Shown piece after piece: positions 16,807 through 27,699 of a stretch of DNA of 64,000 nucleotides. Position 1 is the stretch's first letter. Each line of letters begins with the position of its first letter. Position numbers and translations under genes: made by a program. The stretch lies in NCBI RefSeq assembly GCF_004155535.1, contig NZ_RYUH01000009.1, forward strand, positions 274,330-338,329. Direction: 5' to 3'. Below the pieces are notes generated by a model. The model saw only the letters and a list, made by a program, of their open reading frames with translations. It made no database searches and was not told the origin of the DNA. Origin of the DNA: Bifidobacterium pseudolongum subsp. globosum (GTDB lineage: Bacteria; Actinomycetota; Actinomycetes; Actinomycetales; Bifidobacteriaceae).

Positions 16807-19416
16807 ATGCCCATGGTAGATATTGATTGGCTGCGCGACCACGTGGAGGTGCCCGAGGGGCTCACGTACGAGCAGCTCGCGAAGGACCTCGTGCGCGTGG
16901 GCCTCGAAGAGGAGGAGATCCACCAGTCGCAGGTCACCGGCCCGATCGTGGTGGGCTATGTCGTCGACGCCACGCCCGAACCGCAGAAGAACGGCAAGGT
17001 CATCAACTGGTGCCATGTGGACGTGGGCGACCGGTACAACGACGTCGACGATCAGGGCAACAAGGTGCCGCGCGGCATCATCTGCGGCGCGCCGAACATG
17101 AAGGCCGGCGAGAAGGTCGTCGTCACCCTGCCCGGCGCCGTGCTGCCCGGCGACTTCCGCATCGAGCCGCGCAAGACCTACGGCCACATCTCCGACGGCA
17201 TGTGCGCCTCGGAGCGTGAGCTCGGCCTCGGCGACAGCCACGACGGCATCATCCTGCTGCGTGACTACGGCTTCACCCCCGAGGAATACGAGGCGCTCAA
17301 GCCCGGCGACGACGCGATGCACCTGCTGCACCTCGACCAGCCGATCCTCGAGATCAATGTGACGCCGGACCGTGGTTATGCGTTCTCCTACCGCGGCATC
17401 GCGCGCGAATTCCACAATTCCACAGGCGCCGAGTTCACCGACCCGGTCGGCGAACTCAATGCGCATGTGCCGCAGATCGAAGAACAGGCCGCGGACACGA
17501 CGCATGACATCGACGTGATCATCGACGACGAGAACCCGATCCACGGTGTCGTCGGCTGCGACCGGTTCTATGCGCGCGCCGTGCATGGCTACGATGCCGC
17601 GAGCAAGACGCCGAACTGGATGCGCCGCCGCCTGACGCGCGCCGGCATGCGTTCGCTGACGCTGCCTGTCGACGTGACGAACTACGTCATGCTCGACTTG
17701 GGCCAGCCGATGCACGCCTACGACCTCGACAAGATCGAAGGGCCGATTGTCGTGCGCCGTGCGCGCGCTGGCGAAACGCTCACCACGCTCGACGGCAAGG
17801 ACCACGACCTCGACCCCGAGGACCTGCTCATCACCGATTCGCCCAACGGCGAGCAGGGATCGCGCATCCTCGGCATCGCCGGCGTCATGGGCGGCGAATA
17901 CGGCGAGGTCACGAGCGAGACGACGAACATCCTGCTCGAAGCCGCGCACTTCGACCCCATCTCCGTGGCACGCTCCTCGCGCCGCCACAAGATCCCCTCG
18001 GAAGCCGCACGCCGTTTCGAACGCGGTGTGGACGACCAGATCCAGCCGGCCGCCGCGCAGATGGCGTGCGACCTGCTCGAGGCATACGGGTCGGCGACCG
18101 CCTCGCAATCGCCGCGCGACGTGAACAACACCAAGCGCCGCCAGCCGATCGTGTTCAAGGCGAGCGAGGTCAAGCGCATCGCGGGCCTTGATCTGGACCT
18201 CAACGACATCAGCGCGATCCTGACCGACATCGGCTGCACCGCCGCTGGTGGCGGCAACGGCGAATTCTCCGTCGTGCCGCCGTCGTGGCGCCCGGACCTG
18301 AACGAGCCATGCGACCTGGTCGAAGAGGTCGCGCGCATCTACGGCTACGACAAGATCCCCGTGCATGTGCCGCACGCGCCGGTGGAAGGCCATGTGGGCC
18401 TCACCTCCGACCAGCTGCACAAGCGCCAGGTGGCCGACGAGCTCGCCGAGTACGGCATGGTGGAAACACTGAGCTACCCGTTTGTGGGGCCTGCCGACTA
18501 CAAGGCGTTCATGATCGATCCCGATGCGGTGGAGCCGGTGAGCGTGGCGATCGTCAACCCGCTCGCCGACGACCGTCCGTATCTGCGCCGTCAGATCCTG
18601 CTTACGCTGGCACAGACGGTGCAGCGTAACATCCGCCGCGGTCTTGACAACGTGGCCTGCTACGAGCTCGGCCACGTGTATCTCGCCTCACCGGACGCGC
18701 CTGCGATCCCGGCGCTGCCCGGCGGCGTGCGCCCCACGCCCGAACAGCTTGCCGCGCTTGACGCCGGCCTGCCTGACCAGCCGCTGCATGTGGCCGGCAT
18801 GATGACCGGTCTGGCCGAAGACGACGGCTGGCTTGGCGACCGCCGCGCCGTCGACTGGAGCGACGCCGTCGAAGCGGTGCGCCGCATCGCCGCGCGCCTC
18901 GGCGCCGATGTGACCTTTGACCAGCCCGCCGCGCAGGATGTGCCCGCGCAATGGCACCCCGGCCGTGGCGCCCATGTGGTGGCCGGCGGCAAGCGCGTCG
19001 GCTTCGTCGGAGAGTTGCACCCCAAGGTCGACGACGCGCTCGGCATGCCGCACCACACCGCCGCCTTCGAACTCGACCTGACCGCGCTGTTCGGCACCCT
19101 GAGCAACAAGCCGGTGCAGGCCAAGCCGATCTCCACGTTCCCGCCGGTCAAGCAGGACCTCGCGTTCACGGTGCCCGACACGGTGAGTGCGCATGATCTC
19201 GGTGAAGCGATCCGTGACGCCGCCGGCGACATGCTCGAGTCCATCGAACTGTTCGACGTGTATACGGGCGACCAGGTGGGCGAAGGCAAGAAGTCGCTCG
19301 CGTATGCGGTCACGTTCCGCGCGCCGGACCGCACCCTCACTTCCGAAGACAGCGAGGAGATCCGCCAGCGCATCGTCGACAAGGCATCCGAACTCGGTGC
19401 GCAACTGCGCGCCTAG
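16807..19416 (+). CDS. pheT: Phenylalanine-tRNA ligase beta subunit
   Basis: This 869-residue beta subunit carries the editing and tRNA-binding domains. An N-terminal OB-fold (EMAP-like) region is visible around VVGYVVDATPEPQKNGKV to ICGAPNMKAG. The B3/B4 editing domain follows around YVMLDLGQPMHAYDLDKI, then the B5 domain and a pseudo-catalytic core near PVHVPHAP to GMVETLSYPFVG. The C-terminal anticodon-binding FDX-ACB domain contains FPPVKQDLAFTV and GEGKKSLAYAVTFRAPDRTL. Length fits the usual bacterial range, slightly long because of an acidic insertion. It is directly downstream of pheS. Confidence 0.96.
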   Translation: MPMVDIDWLRDHVEVPEGLTYEQLAKDLVRVGLEEEEIHQSQVTGPIVVGYVVDATPEPQKNGKVINWCHVDVGDRYNDVDDQGNKVPRGIICGAPNMKAGEKVVVTLPGAVLPGDFRIEPRKTYGHISDGMCASERELGLGDSHDGIILLRDYGFTPEEYEALKPGDDAMHLLHLDQPILEINVTPDRGYAFSYRGIAREFHNSTGAEFTDPVGELNAHVPQIEEQAADTTHDIDVIIDDENPIHGVVGCDRFYARAVHGYDAASKTPNWMRRRLTRAGMRSLTLPVDVTNYVMLDLGQPMHAYDLDKIEGPIVVRRARAGETLTTLDGKDHDLDPEDLLITDSPNGEQGSRILGIAGVMGGEYGEVTSETTNILLEAAHFDPISVARSSRRHKIPSEAARRFERGVDDQIQPAAAQMACDLLEAYGSATASQSPRDVNNTKRRQPIVFKASEVKRIAGLDLDLNDISAILTDIGCTAAGGGNGEFSVVPPSWRPDLNEPCDLVEEVARIYGYDKIPVHVPHAPVEGHVGLTSDQLHKRQVADELAEYGMVETLSYPFVGPADYKAFMIDPDAVEPVSVAIVNPLADDRPYLRRQILLTLAQTVQRNIRRGLDNVACYELGHVYLASPDAPAIPALPGGVRPTPEQLAALDAGLPDQPLHVAGMMTGLAEDDGWLGDRRAVDWSDAVEAVRRIAARLGADVTFDQPAAQDVPAQWHPGRGAHVVAGGKRVGFVGELHPKVDDALGMPHHTAAFELDLTALFGTLSNKPVQAKPISTFPPVKQDLAFTVPDTVSAHDLGEAIRDAAGDMLESIELFDVYTGDQVGEGKKSLAYAVTFRAPDRTLTSEDSEEIRQRIVDKASELGAQLRA

Positions 19417-19448
19417 TGCACACCAACCACCAAACGAACAGGACCATG

Positions 19449-20138
19449 ATGAGCCAACCGGACCAGTATCCATCGTCGCAGCCGCAGCAGGCGCCGAACG
19501 GGGCCAATGCTGCTCCGGTCGACTCATCCGGCCCTGCAGCCGGCACACAAGGGGCCAACCAGCCGAGCTACGGGCAATATCTGCGCCCGGCGTACGGCGC
19601 GATGGACAACCAGTTCCCACAGGATTACGACCCCTACATCTTCGGGCGTCCCGACCCCGAGCCCCAGCCGGCGGAAGCAACGCAAGCGGGGCCGACGCCG
19701 GCAGTGCCGCAGCCGAACCAGACGCCCACACAACCGTGGGTCGGGCAGCAGGCGCAGGCGCCGCAAGCACCTGGCGCCACCCAGCAGGGCGGCAAATACC
19801 CGCGCTACGTCAACGGCATTGACATGGAGGACCCCAACCAGAACATCTTCTACGGGCGGTGGGACGCCGGCGCGATCATCGCGTTCGTGTTCGCGTTGTT
19901 CCTGCCCGTGCCGATCATGCCCGCGATCCTGGGCGCACTGAGCATGCGCCGCACGCGCATCATGCGCATGAAAGGGTATGGGCTCGCCCTGGCCGCGGTC
20001 ATCATCAACGTGCTCTACACAATCGCGTTCGTGTGGCTCATGATCAACGGCGTCTCGATGGACGACGTGATGAACCAGATGCTCCAGTCGCTCAACTCCT
20101 CCACGTCCAGCGGCTCTGGCGACTCCGTGCAGGCGTGA
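19449..20138 (+). CDS. Pro/Gln-rich membrane protein (DUF4190-like)
   Basis: The 229-residue protein has a long low-complexity N-terminal half rich in Pro, Gln and Ala (to about residue 115). A motif RYVNGIDMEDPNQNIFYGRWD follows (shorter core GRWDAGAIIAF). Two hydrophobic helices come next (about 138-160 and 178-200) and a short Ser-rich tail. This layout matches actinobacterial DUF4190-like proteins in which a disordered cytoplasmic region precedes a small two-helix membrane unit. Function is unknown. It lies between pheT and the arginine operon. The ATG at 19446 is 3 nt upstream and equally possible. Confidence 0.65.
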   Translation: MSQPDQYPSSQPQQAPNGANAAPVDSSGPAAGTQGANQPSYGQYLRPAYGAMDNQFPQDYDPYIFGRPDPEPQPAEATQAGPTPAVPQPNQTPTQPWVGQQAQAPQAPGATQQGGKYPRYVNGIDMEDPNQNIFYGRWDAGAIIAFVFALFLPVPIMPAILGALSMRRTRIMRMKGYGLALAAVIINVLYTIAFVWLMINGVSMDDVMNQMLQSLNSSTSSGSGDSVQA

Positions 20139-20183
20139 GCGGCGCTCGGCGACACGCACAGACGGCTCCCCAAGAACGTATAG

Positions 20184-20213
20184 TTATGCATTGTTCTGCA
20201 TAAAGTGTATACT
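20184..20213 (+). promoter_or_regulatory. ArgR-type operator and promoter of the argC operon
   Basis: TTATGCA (20184-20190) and TGCATAA (20197-20203) form a palindrome with a 6-nt centre. Within it the ARG-box pattern TGNAT-4-ATNCA is matched in nine of ten defined positions at 20187-20200. A TATACT -10 box follows at 20208-20213, so ArgR bound here would cover the -35 region. The argC ATG is about 30 bp further on. Confidence 0.7.
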
Positions 20214-20244
20214 CGGCAGCTAACCAAGCACAGAGGAGCTGACC

Positions 20245-21339
20245 ATGGGCAAACATACCGTCGCCGTCGCAGGCGCCACCGGCTATGCCGGCGGTGAGAT
20301 GCTGCGTATTCTGGCTGCGCATCCGGACTTCGAGGTCACCACGGTGGCCGGGCATTCGTCGGTGGGGCAGCCACTGGGCGCCTTCCAGCCGCATATTCCC
20401 CAATTGGCCCACCTGATCGTCGAAGACACCACACCCGAGGCATTGAACGGGCACGATGTGATTGTGCTCGCCCTGCCCCATGGCGCATCTGGAGCCCTCG
20501 CCGCGCAGCTCGACGACGACGCGGTGATCGTGGACCTGGGCGCCGACCACCGCCTCGAACAGCAGCAGGCGTGGGACGACTATTATGGTGGCGCGTTCTA
20601 CGAGCATTGGGTGTACGGCATGCCCGAACTCATCCTCGGCAAGGACGCCAATGGCGCATACCGGCGCCAGCGCGAGCGGCTCTTGGGGGCCAAGCGCATC
20701 GCCGGTCCCGGTTGCAACGTCACCGCCGTCACCTTGGCCATGCAGCCCGGTATCGCGAACAACCTCGTCGTGCCACACACGATCGTCGCCGACCTGGCCG
20801 TCGGGTATTCCGGGGCCGGCAAGAACCTCAAGCGCACCAACCTGCTCGCCTCCGAGGCGCTCAATTCGGCGGTGCCGTATGCGGTGGGCGGCACCCACCG
20901 CCACATTCCCGAAATCCTGCAGAACTTCGCCCACGCTGCCGGTCTGGACGCCGCGGCGGCCGGCGAGTTCACCCTCGCGTTCACCCCGATGCTCGTGCCG
21001 ATGTCGCGTGGCATCCTCGCCTCGGTGAGCGCGAAACTCACCGACGCCGCCATGGACCTGACCGACGAGCAGATCCATGCCATATGGACCGGCGCATACG
21101 AGGGCCAAGGGTTCATCAGCGTGCTCGCCCCCGGCGCCATGCCGGCCACGCAGAACGTGCTCGGATCGAACGCCGCGCATGTGCAAGTGGCCGTGGACCG
21201 GCGCAGCCGAACCCTGCACGCGTTCGCCGCGATCGACAACCTCAACCGCGGCACGGCCGGCCAGGCGGTCGAATCCCTCAACCTGGCCTTCGGACTCAAT
21301 GAGGAAAACGGTTTGACGAAGATTGGAGTCGCACCATGA
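20245..21339 (+). CDS. argC: N-acetyl-gamma-glutamyl-phosphate reductase
   Basis: This enzyme reduces N-acetylglutamyl phosphate to the semialdehyde with NADPH, the third step of ornithine synthesis. The 364-residue product has an N-terminal Rossmann motif GATGYAGGEMLR and the catalytic Cys in GPGCNVTAV. The conserved His of the family lies in GGTHRHIPEI. An AGAGGAG Shine-Dalgarno is well placed before the ATG at 20245. It is the first gene of argCJBDFR and follows an ArgR-type operator. The stop overlaps the argJ start by 4 bp. Confidence 0.96.
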   Translation: MGKHTVAVAGATGYAGGEMLRILAAHPDFEVTTVAGHSSVGQPLGAFQPHIPQLAHLIVEDTTPEALNGHDVIVLALPHGASGALAAQLDDDAVIVDLGADHRLEQQQAWDDYYGGAFYEHWVYGMPELILGKDANGAYRRQRERLLGAKRIAGPGCNVTAVTLAMQPGIANNLVVPHTIVADLAVGYSGAGKNLKRTNLLASEALNSAVPYAVGGTHRHIPEILQNFAHAAGLDAAAAGEFTLAFTPMLVPMSRGILASVSAKLTDAAMDLTDEQIHAIWTGAYEGQGFISVLAPGAMPATQNVLGSNAAHVQVAVDRRSRTLHAFAAIDNLNRGTAGQAVESLNLAFGLNEENGLTKIGVAP

Positions 21340-22508
21340 GCGTGACATTCGCGCAAGGATTCTCAGCGGCCGGTGTCGAAGCCGGCATCTCGGCCACACC
21401 GGGCAAGAAAGACGTGGCGCTCGTCGTGAACGAGGGGCCGCTCACGGCCGCCGCCGGCGTGTTCACCACCAACCGGTTCTGCGCCGCGCCCGTGCAATGG
21501 TCGCGCAAGGCCGTGGCCGACGGTTCGCTCAAGGCCGTCATCCTCAACTCCGGCGGCGCCAACGCATGCACCGGCGAAGCGGGGTATGCGCAATCCGCGG
21601 CAACCGCACATGAGGTTGCCGGGCTGCTCGGCACCGAAGACGGCGAAGTGGCCGTATGCTCCACCGGCCTCATCGGCGAACTGCTGCCGCTCGACAAGGT
21701 GCTCGACGGCGCCGCGCGCGCCTTCGCCGCGCTCGAGCCGACGATGCCCGCCGGCGAGGACGCCTCGCACGCCATCATGACGACCGACACCAAGCCCAAG
21801 ACGGTCACGCGCATGGGATCGAATGGGTTCCGTGTGGGCGGCATGGTCAAGGGCTCGGGCATGATCGCCCCGCAGCTCGCCACGATGCTGTGCGTGATCA
21901 CGACTGACGCCGTGGTGAGCGCAGGCCAGCTCCAGGCGGCGCTGGGCGCGGCGGCCGACACCTCGTTCAACCGCATCGACGTGGACGGCTGCATGTCCAC
22001 GAACGACACCGTGCTGCTGCTCGCCTCGGGCGCCTCGGGCATCGAACCCGACCCGGACGAGTTCAACGACCTCATCGCGAACTGCTGCGCGAGTCTGGCA
22101 CGCCAGATCATCGGCGACGGCGAAGGCGCGAGCCACGACATCCGCATCACCGTGGCCGGTGCCACAAGCGAGGACGCCGCGCTGGCGTGCGGGCGCGCGA
22201 TCGCCGCGTCGAACCTGCTCAAATGCGCGATCAGCGGCAACGACCCCAACTGGGGGCGCATCGTGAGCTCCTTGGGCACCGTGCCGGCGGACGTGGCGCC
22301 CTACGACCCCGACGAGGTGACTGTCGACGTCAACGGCGTGCGCATCTGCGACGGCGGCAAGCCGGGCCACGACCGCAGCGAGGTCGACATGACGCCACGC
22401 CAGATCGACATCGACGTGGACCTGCATGCGGGCACGGAAGCCGCCACTGTGTGGACCGACGACCTGACCCACGAATATGTGCATATCAACGCGGACTACG
22501 AGAGCTGA
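21336..22508 (+). CDS. argJ: Bifunctional ornithine acetyltransferase / N-acetylglutamate synthase
   Basis: ArgJ recycles the acetyl group from N-acetylornithine to glutamate and often also makes N-acetylglutamate from acetyl-CoA. The 390-residue precursor self-cleaves before a Thr. The cleavage region is visible as [20 protein letters not shown], with the nucleophile being the Thr in ATML. The conserved SGGANACTG segment lies in the N-terminal half. The N-terminal start ATGA overlaps argC. Presence of argJ implies the cyclic acetyl pathway, so a separate argE is not needed. Strict mono- or bifunctionality cannot be read from the sequence. Confidence 0.96.
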   Translation: MSVTFAQGFSAAGVEAGISATPGKKDVALVVNEGPLTAAAGVFTTNRFCAAPVQWSRKAVADGSLKAVILNSGGANACTGEAGYAQSAATAHEVAGLLGTEDGEVAVCSTGLIGELLPLDKVLDGAARAFAALEPTMPAGEDASHAIMTTDTKPKTVTRMGSNGFRVGGMVKGSGMIAPQLATMLCVITTDAVVSAGQLQAALGAAADTSFNRIDVDGCMSTNDTVLLLASGASGIEPDPDEFNDLIANCCASLARQIIGDGEGASHDIRITVAGATSEDAALACGRAIAASNLLKCAISGNDPNWGRIVSSLGTVPADVAPYDPDEVTVDVNGVRICDGGKPGHDRSEVDMTPRQIDIDVDLHAGTEAATVWTDDLTHEYVHINADYES

Positions 22509-22512
22509 GGAC

Positions 22513-23469
22513 ATGGCAAAAGAACTGAAGGGACCGGGATTCCACCTCGACGTGCACACCGACCTGCGCGCCGACCAGAAGGCGGAGGTGCTCATCGAGG
22601 CGCTGCCGTGGCTTGAGGAATTCTATGGCAAGACGATCGTCATCAAATACGGCGGCAACGCGATGGTCGACGACCATCTCAAGGAATGCTTCGCCGAAGA
22701 CATGGTGTTCCTGCGTCAGGTGGGCCTGCACCCGGTGATCGTGCACGGCGGCGGCCCGCAGATCTCGCACATGCTCAAGGCCTTGGGCATCCACTCCGAG
22801 TTCAAGGGCGGCCTGCGCGTCACGACGCCCGAGGCGATGGACGTGGTGCGCATGGTGCTCACCGGCAAGGTCTCCCGCGAGCTCGTCGGCCTGATCAACG
22901 CGCACGGGCCCCTCGCCGTTGGTCTGTCGGGTGAGGATGCCGCGCTGTTCTCCGCGATCCAACGCAAGCCGCTCATCGACGGCAAGCCCACCGACATCGG
23001 CCTGGTGGGCGACGTCGTCGGCGTCGACGCCTCGGCCGTGATCGATTTGATCAACGCCGGGCGCATCCCCGTCGTCTCGTCGGTCGCCCCGAACGAGGAC
23101 GACGCCACCGAGGTGCTCAACGTCAACGCCGATTCCGCCGCGGCCGCGCTTGCCACCGCGCTCGGCGCGCACAAGCTCGTCATCCTCACGGATGTGGACG
23201 GCCTGTACGCGGACTGGCCCGACCGCAATTCGCTCATCGGCCGCATCGGCGTCGAGGACCTGCGCGACCTGCTGCCCGACCTCGAATCGGGCATGCGCCC
23301 CAAGATGGAGGCGTGCATCCGCGCCATCGACGGCGGCGTGCGCCAGGCGCACATCATCGACGGACGCAAACCACACTCCATACTCAACGAGATATTCACC
23401 TCGGCGGGCATCGGCACGATGGTCGAACCGGGTGAGGGACTGGAAATGAGGAGCTCATATGGCAACTGA
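22513..23469 (+). CDS. argB: Acetylglutamate kinase
   Basis: ArgB phosphorylates N-acetylglutamate and is usually the arginine-feedback-controlled step. The 318-residue amino-acid-kinase fold protein has VIKYGGNAM (ATP-phosphate Lys), then VHGGGPQI (substrate glycine loop), then the late DVDGLY and [10 protein letters not shown] segments. The N-terminal extension of about 25 residues before the kinase core fits the arginine-sensitive class, which uses an N-terminal helix for hexamer formation; that is inferred from length. The ATG at 22513 follows GCTGAGG. The stop overlaps the argD start by 11 bp. Confidence 0.96.
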   Translation: MAKELKGPGFHLDVHTDLRADQKAEVLIEALPWLEEFYGKTIVIKYGGNAMVDDHLKECFAEDMVFLRQVGLHPVIVHGGGPQISHMLKALGIHSEFKGGLRVTTPEAMDVVRMVLTGKVSRELVGLINAHGPLAVGLSGEDAALFSAIQRKPLIDGKPTDIGLVGDVVGVDASAVIDLINAGRIPVVSSVAPNEDDATEVLNVNADSAAAALATALGAHKLVILTDVDGLYADWPDRNSLIGRIGVEDLRDLLPDLESGMRPKMEACIRAIDGGVRQAHIIDGRKPHSILNEIFTSAGIGTMVEPGEGLEMRSSYGN

Positions 23470-24721
23470 GACACAGCCACTGGGGCAGGACACCGCTTGG
23501 CTCGGCAAATACGACGACGTGCACATGCACGTGTTCGGCACGCCGCTGCGCGTGCTCGACCACGGGCAGGGCATGCGCGTGTGGGACGTCGACGGCAACG
23601 AATACCTCGACTTCCTCGCGGGAATCGCGGTGAACGCGCTCGGCTACGCACACCCGGACTGGTGCGAGGCCGTCGCGCAACAGGCACAGCGCGCCGCGCA
23701 CGTGAGCAACTATTTCGCGACCAAGCCGCAGATCGAACTGGCCACCAAGCTCATCGAACTCGCGGGCGCCCCGCAGGGCTCGCACGTCTACTTCGGCAAT
23801 TCAGGGGCCGAGGCCAACGAGGCCGCGCTCAAGATGGCCAAGCTGTACGGCGCCACCCTGCAGACCGACGATGCGCGCCCCTACCGCATCCTCGCGCTGA
23901 CCCACGGATTCCACGGGCGCACGATGGGCGCGCTTTCGGCCACCTGGAAGCCGGCGATCCGCACGTCGTTCGAGCCTCTTGTGCCGAATATCGAGTTCGT
24001 CGAGGCCAACGACCTCGACGCGATGGGCGCCGCGTTCGCCATCGATGACGGCAAAGGCCCGGTGGCCGCGGTCATCATGGAACTGATTCAGGGCGAGGCG
24101 GGCGTGCTGCCACTCGACGCCGGGTACATCCGCGGCGTGCGGGCGCTGTGCGACGAGCACAACGCCCTGATGATCGTCGACGAGGTGCAGACCGGCATGG
24201 GCCGCACCGGCGCATGGTTCGCGTTCCAGCGCGATGACCTGGGCGGCATCACCCCCGACATCGTGACCTTTGCCAAGGGCGTGGCCGGCGGATTCCCGAT
24301 GGGCGGCATGATCTCGTTCGGCGAGGAGCTCTCGGCGTTGTTCTCGCCCGGCACCCATGGTTCGACGTTCGCCGGCAACCCGCTTGGCGCCGCGGCGGCC
24401 CTCGCCACCATCGGCGTGATCGAACGCGAAGGGCTTGTGGCGCAGGCGAACGAGCGCGGCGAGCAACTGCGCACGGGCATCATGGCCACCGACAACCCGC
24501 TGTTCGCGTCGGTGCGCGGCCGCGGCCTGCTCAATGCGATCGTGCTGACGCGGCCGTGTGCGCATGCCGCCGTGGGATGGGCGCTCGACCACGGTCTGAT
24601 CATCAACGCGCCGTCGCCGACCGTGCTGCGTCTGGCACCGCCGTTGATCGCGGGCGAACAGGACATCAACGAGGCCATCGGCATCCTCGCCCTCATGCCG
24701 AACGATCTGGCGACCGAATAG
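23459..24721 (+). CDS. argD: Acetylornithine aminotransferase
   Basis: This pyridoxal-phosphate enzyme of aminotransferase class III converts N-acetylglutamate semialdehyde to N-acetylornithine. In the 420-residue chain, [15 protein letters not shown] binds the cofactor phosphate, [14 protein letters not shown] is the family signature, [13 protein letters not shown] holds the Asp that contacts the pyridine nitrogen, and [13 protein letters not shown] contains the Schiff-base Lys. GAAATGAGGAG lies upstream within the argB end, so translation is coupled. The enzyme might also act on succinyl-diaminopimelate, as ArgD does in other species. Confidence 0.95.
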   Translation: MATETQPLGQDTAWLGKYDDVHMHVFGTPLRVLDHGQGMRVWDVDGNEYLDFLAGIAVNALGYAHPDWCEAVAQQAQRAAHVSNYFATKPQIELATKLIELAGAPQGSHVYFGNSGAEANEAALKMAKLYGATLQTDDARPYRILALTHGFHGRTMGALSATWKPAIRTSFEPLVPNIEFVEANDLDAMGAAFAIDDGKGPVAAVIMELIQGEAGVLPLDAGYIRGVRALCDEHNALMIVDEVQTGMGRTGAWFAFQRDDLGGITPDIVTFAKGVAGGFPMGGMISFGEELSALFSPGTHGSTFAGNPLGAAAALATIGVIEREGLVAQANERGEQLRTGIMATDNPLFASVRGRGLLNAIVLTRPCAHAAVGWALDHGLIINAPSPTVLRLAPPLIAGEQDINEAIGILALMPNDLATE

Positions 24722-24766
24722 GCGCGGGAACCGAAAAACCACCCACCATACAGCAAGGAGGCCATT

Positions 24767-25729
24767 ATGGCGCAGCTTCGGCACATGCTTCGCGATGACG
24801 ACGTCAATCACGAGGAGCAAAAGCAGATTCTGGAACTGGGCATGAAGTTCCGCGAGAACCGTTTTCACCACCGACCTTTCGAGGGGCCGCAGGGCGTGGC
24901 CGTGCTCTTCGATAAGCCGAGCACGCGCACGCGCTCGAGCTTCTCGATCGGCGTGGCCGAATTGGGCGGTTACCCGCTCGTCATCGACAAGTCCGGGTCC
25001 CAGTTGGGCCGTGGCGAGCCAATCAGCGACACGACCGAAGTGCTCACGCGCATGGCGTATGCAATCGTCTGGCGCACGTTCGAACAGTCGCGCATCGAGG
25101 AGATGGCCTCGGTGGCCACAGTGCCGGTAGTCAACGCGCTCACCGACGAATTCCACCCCTGCCAGGTGCTCGCCGACTTCCTGACCCTGGCCCAGTTCAA
25201 GGGCGGCGTCGATGCGCTCGAAGGCATGTCGATCGCGTACTTGGGCGATGCGGCGAACAACATGGCGAACTCGTACCTGCTCGCGGGCGCCGTGGCCGGC
25301 ATGCATGTGGCCGTGGCCGGCCCGAACGGCTACCTGCCCGATGAGGCGATTGTGCAGGACGCCGAGGCGATCGCCGCCACGACCGGCGGCTCGATCCGCG
25401 TGACGACCAATCCGCTCGAAGCCGTGGCCGGCGCGGACTGCGTGTTCACTGACACTTGGGTCTCGATGGGCGAGGAATCGCAGTACGCCGTGCGTTCCAA
25501 GCCGTTCTGGCCCTATCAGGTCAACGAGGAGCTCATGGGGTATGCCAAGCCCGATGCGCTGTTCCAGCACTGTCTGCCCGCCTACCGCGGCAAGGAGGTG
25601 ACCGCCGAGGTCATCGACGGCCCGCAGTCGGTCGTGTGGGATGAGGCCGAGAACCGGTTGCACGCGCAGAAGGCGCTGCTCACCTGGCTCATCGGCAAGC
25701 AGCGTGGCGACGAAAGCCTGCTGGTCTGA
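24767..25729 (+). CDS. argF: Ornithine carbamoyltransferase
   Basis: ArgF joins ornithine and carbamoyl phosphate to give citrulline. The 320-residue protein has the carbamoyl-phosphate motif [12 protein letters not shown] near residue 46, the [15 protein letters not shown] segment (FHPCQVLAD) and the ornithine-binding [11 protein letters not shown] near the C-terminus. An AAGGAGG site precedes the ATG at 24767. The last base of its stop region overlaps the argR ATG (TGATG), so argR is translationally coupled. A catabolic role is unlikely because no arcA or arcC is nearby. Confidence 0.96.
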   Translation: MAQLRHMLRDDDVNHEEQKQILELGMKFRENRFHHRPFEGPQGVAVLFDKPSTRTRSSFSIGVAELGGYPLVIDKSGSQLGRGEPISDTTEVLTRMAYAIVWRTFEQSRIEEMASVATVPVVNALTDEFHPCQVLADFLTLAQFKGGVDALEGMSIAYLGDAANNMANSYLLAGAVAGMHVAVAGPNGYLPDEAIVQDAEAIAATTGGSIRVTTNPLEAVAGADCVFTDTWVSMGEESQYAVRSKPFWPYQVNEELMGYAKPDALFQHCLPAYRGKEVTAEVIDGPQSVVWDEAENRLHAQKALLTWLIGKQRGDESLLV

Positions 25730-26250
25730 TGCCGCAGGACTCCCAGCCGATGCAACGACCGGCGAGCCGCATCGCGCGCCTGAACGCGATCGAGCAGGCG
25801 CTCGAGAACAATGTGGTCACGTCGCAGGCGGAGCTCTCCGAAATCCTCAGCAGCCAGGGCATCGAGGTGACCCAAGCCACATTGAGCCGCGATCTCGACG
25901 AGATCAACGCCACGAAGACACGCCTGCCAGACGGCGTGCTCGCCTACACCGTCGGCGAGCACGCGCCGGCGGAGGCGGAGGGCCACGAGCCCGACGAGCG
26001 TGCCCAGCAGCAGATGTCGAAGGTGCTGTCGGGCATCGTCACCTCGGTGGCCCATGCGCGCAACTTCATCGTGGTGCATACCTCGTCGGGCGCCGCCCAA
26101 TACGTGGCGAGCGTCATCGACCGCCACGCCGTCTCGGGCATCCTCGGCACGATCGCCGGCGACGACACCGTGCTGGTGATCTGCCAGGACGACCAGTCGG
26201 CCCTGCGGCGCAGCGCATGGCTGCTCGATATCGCGTCCAAACGCGGCTGA
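25729..26250 (+). CDS. argR: Arginine repressor
   Basis: ArgR is the arginine-sensing hexameric repressor of this locus. The 173-residue protein has an N-terminal winged helix (about residues 12-75) with the [25 protein letters not shown] recognition region (core [11 protein letters not shown]). The C-terminal oligomerisation and arginine-binding domain contains GDDTVLVIC, in which the paired acidic residues contact arginine. A moderately charged linker of about 25 residues rich in Glu and Ala separates the domains. Two candidate operators are seen, before argC and before argG, which supports autoregulation through the argC promoter. Confidence 0.95.
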   Translation: MPQDSQPMQRPASRIARLNAIEQALENNVVTSQAELSEILSSQGIEVTQATLSRDLDEINATKTRLPDGVLAYTVGEHAPAEAEGHEPDERAQQQMSKVLSGIVTSVAHARNFIVVHTSSGAAQYVASVIDRHAVSGILGTIAGDDTVLVICQDDQSALRRSAWLLDIASKRG

Positions 26251-26257
26251 GCATTCG

Positions 26258-26312
26258 CATTGTGGGCACATCGTGTCCACAATGCATATTTATACACACT
26301 TTTGTATATACT
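26258..26312 (+). promoter_or_regulatory. argR-argG intergenic hairpin, ARG box and argG promoter
   Basis: CATTGTGGGCAC (26258-26269) pairs with GTGTCCACAATG (26273-26284) as a 12-bp stem with one G-U pair and a 3-nt loop. The end of the stem overlaps a perfect TGNAT-4-ATNCA ARG box, TGCATATTTATACA, at 26283-26296. A TATACT -10 box lies at 26307-26312 and the argG ATG at 26344. The arrangement suggests an end to argCJBDFR transcription and a separate ArgR-controlled start for argG. Confidence 0.65.
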
Positions 26313-26343
26313 GGCGCGTATCGCACCTGAAGAAAGGCAAGAC

Positions 26344-27582
<1,239 letters not shown>

Positions 27583-27622
27583 GGCACATCACCAGGCGGT
27601 TGCATCCGCTGCACGAACAGAC

Positions 27623-27667
27623 GGGCGGCGCGCCCGCGGCACGAGCCGCGCGCGGCCGCCCTTTTTC
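27623..27667 (+). terminator. GC-rich terminator between argG and argH
   Basis: GGGCGGC (27623-27629) pairs with GCCGCCC (27655-27661), and the inner GC-rich arms extend the stem. TTTTT follows at 27662-27666. This is a classical rho-independent terminator placed 40 bp after the argG stop and 33 bp before argH. Confidence 0.8.
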
Positions 27668-27699
27668 GGCCGGCAAGGCACCGGGAAAGAGAGGAAACC

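Noticed and set aside
16303..18675. 790-codon open frame antisense to pheS/pheT
   Set aside because: High GC keeps the antisense frame open. The product is a repetitive Val/Arg/His/Asp-rich string with no family features, and the plus-strand pheT is unmistakable.
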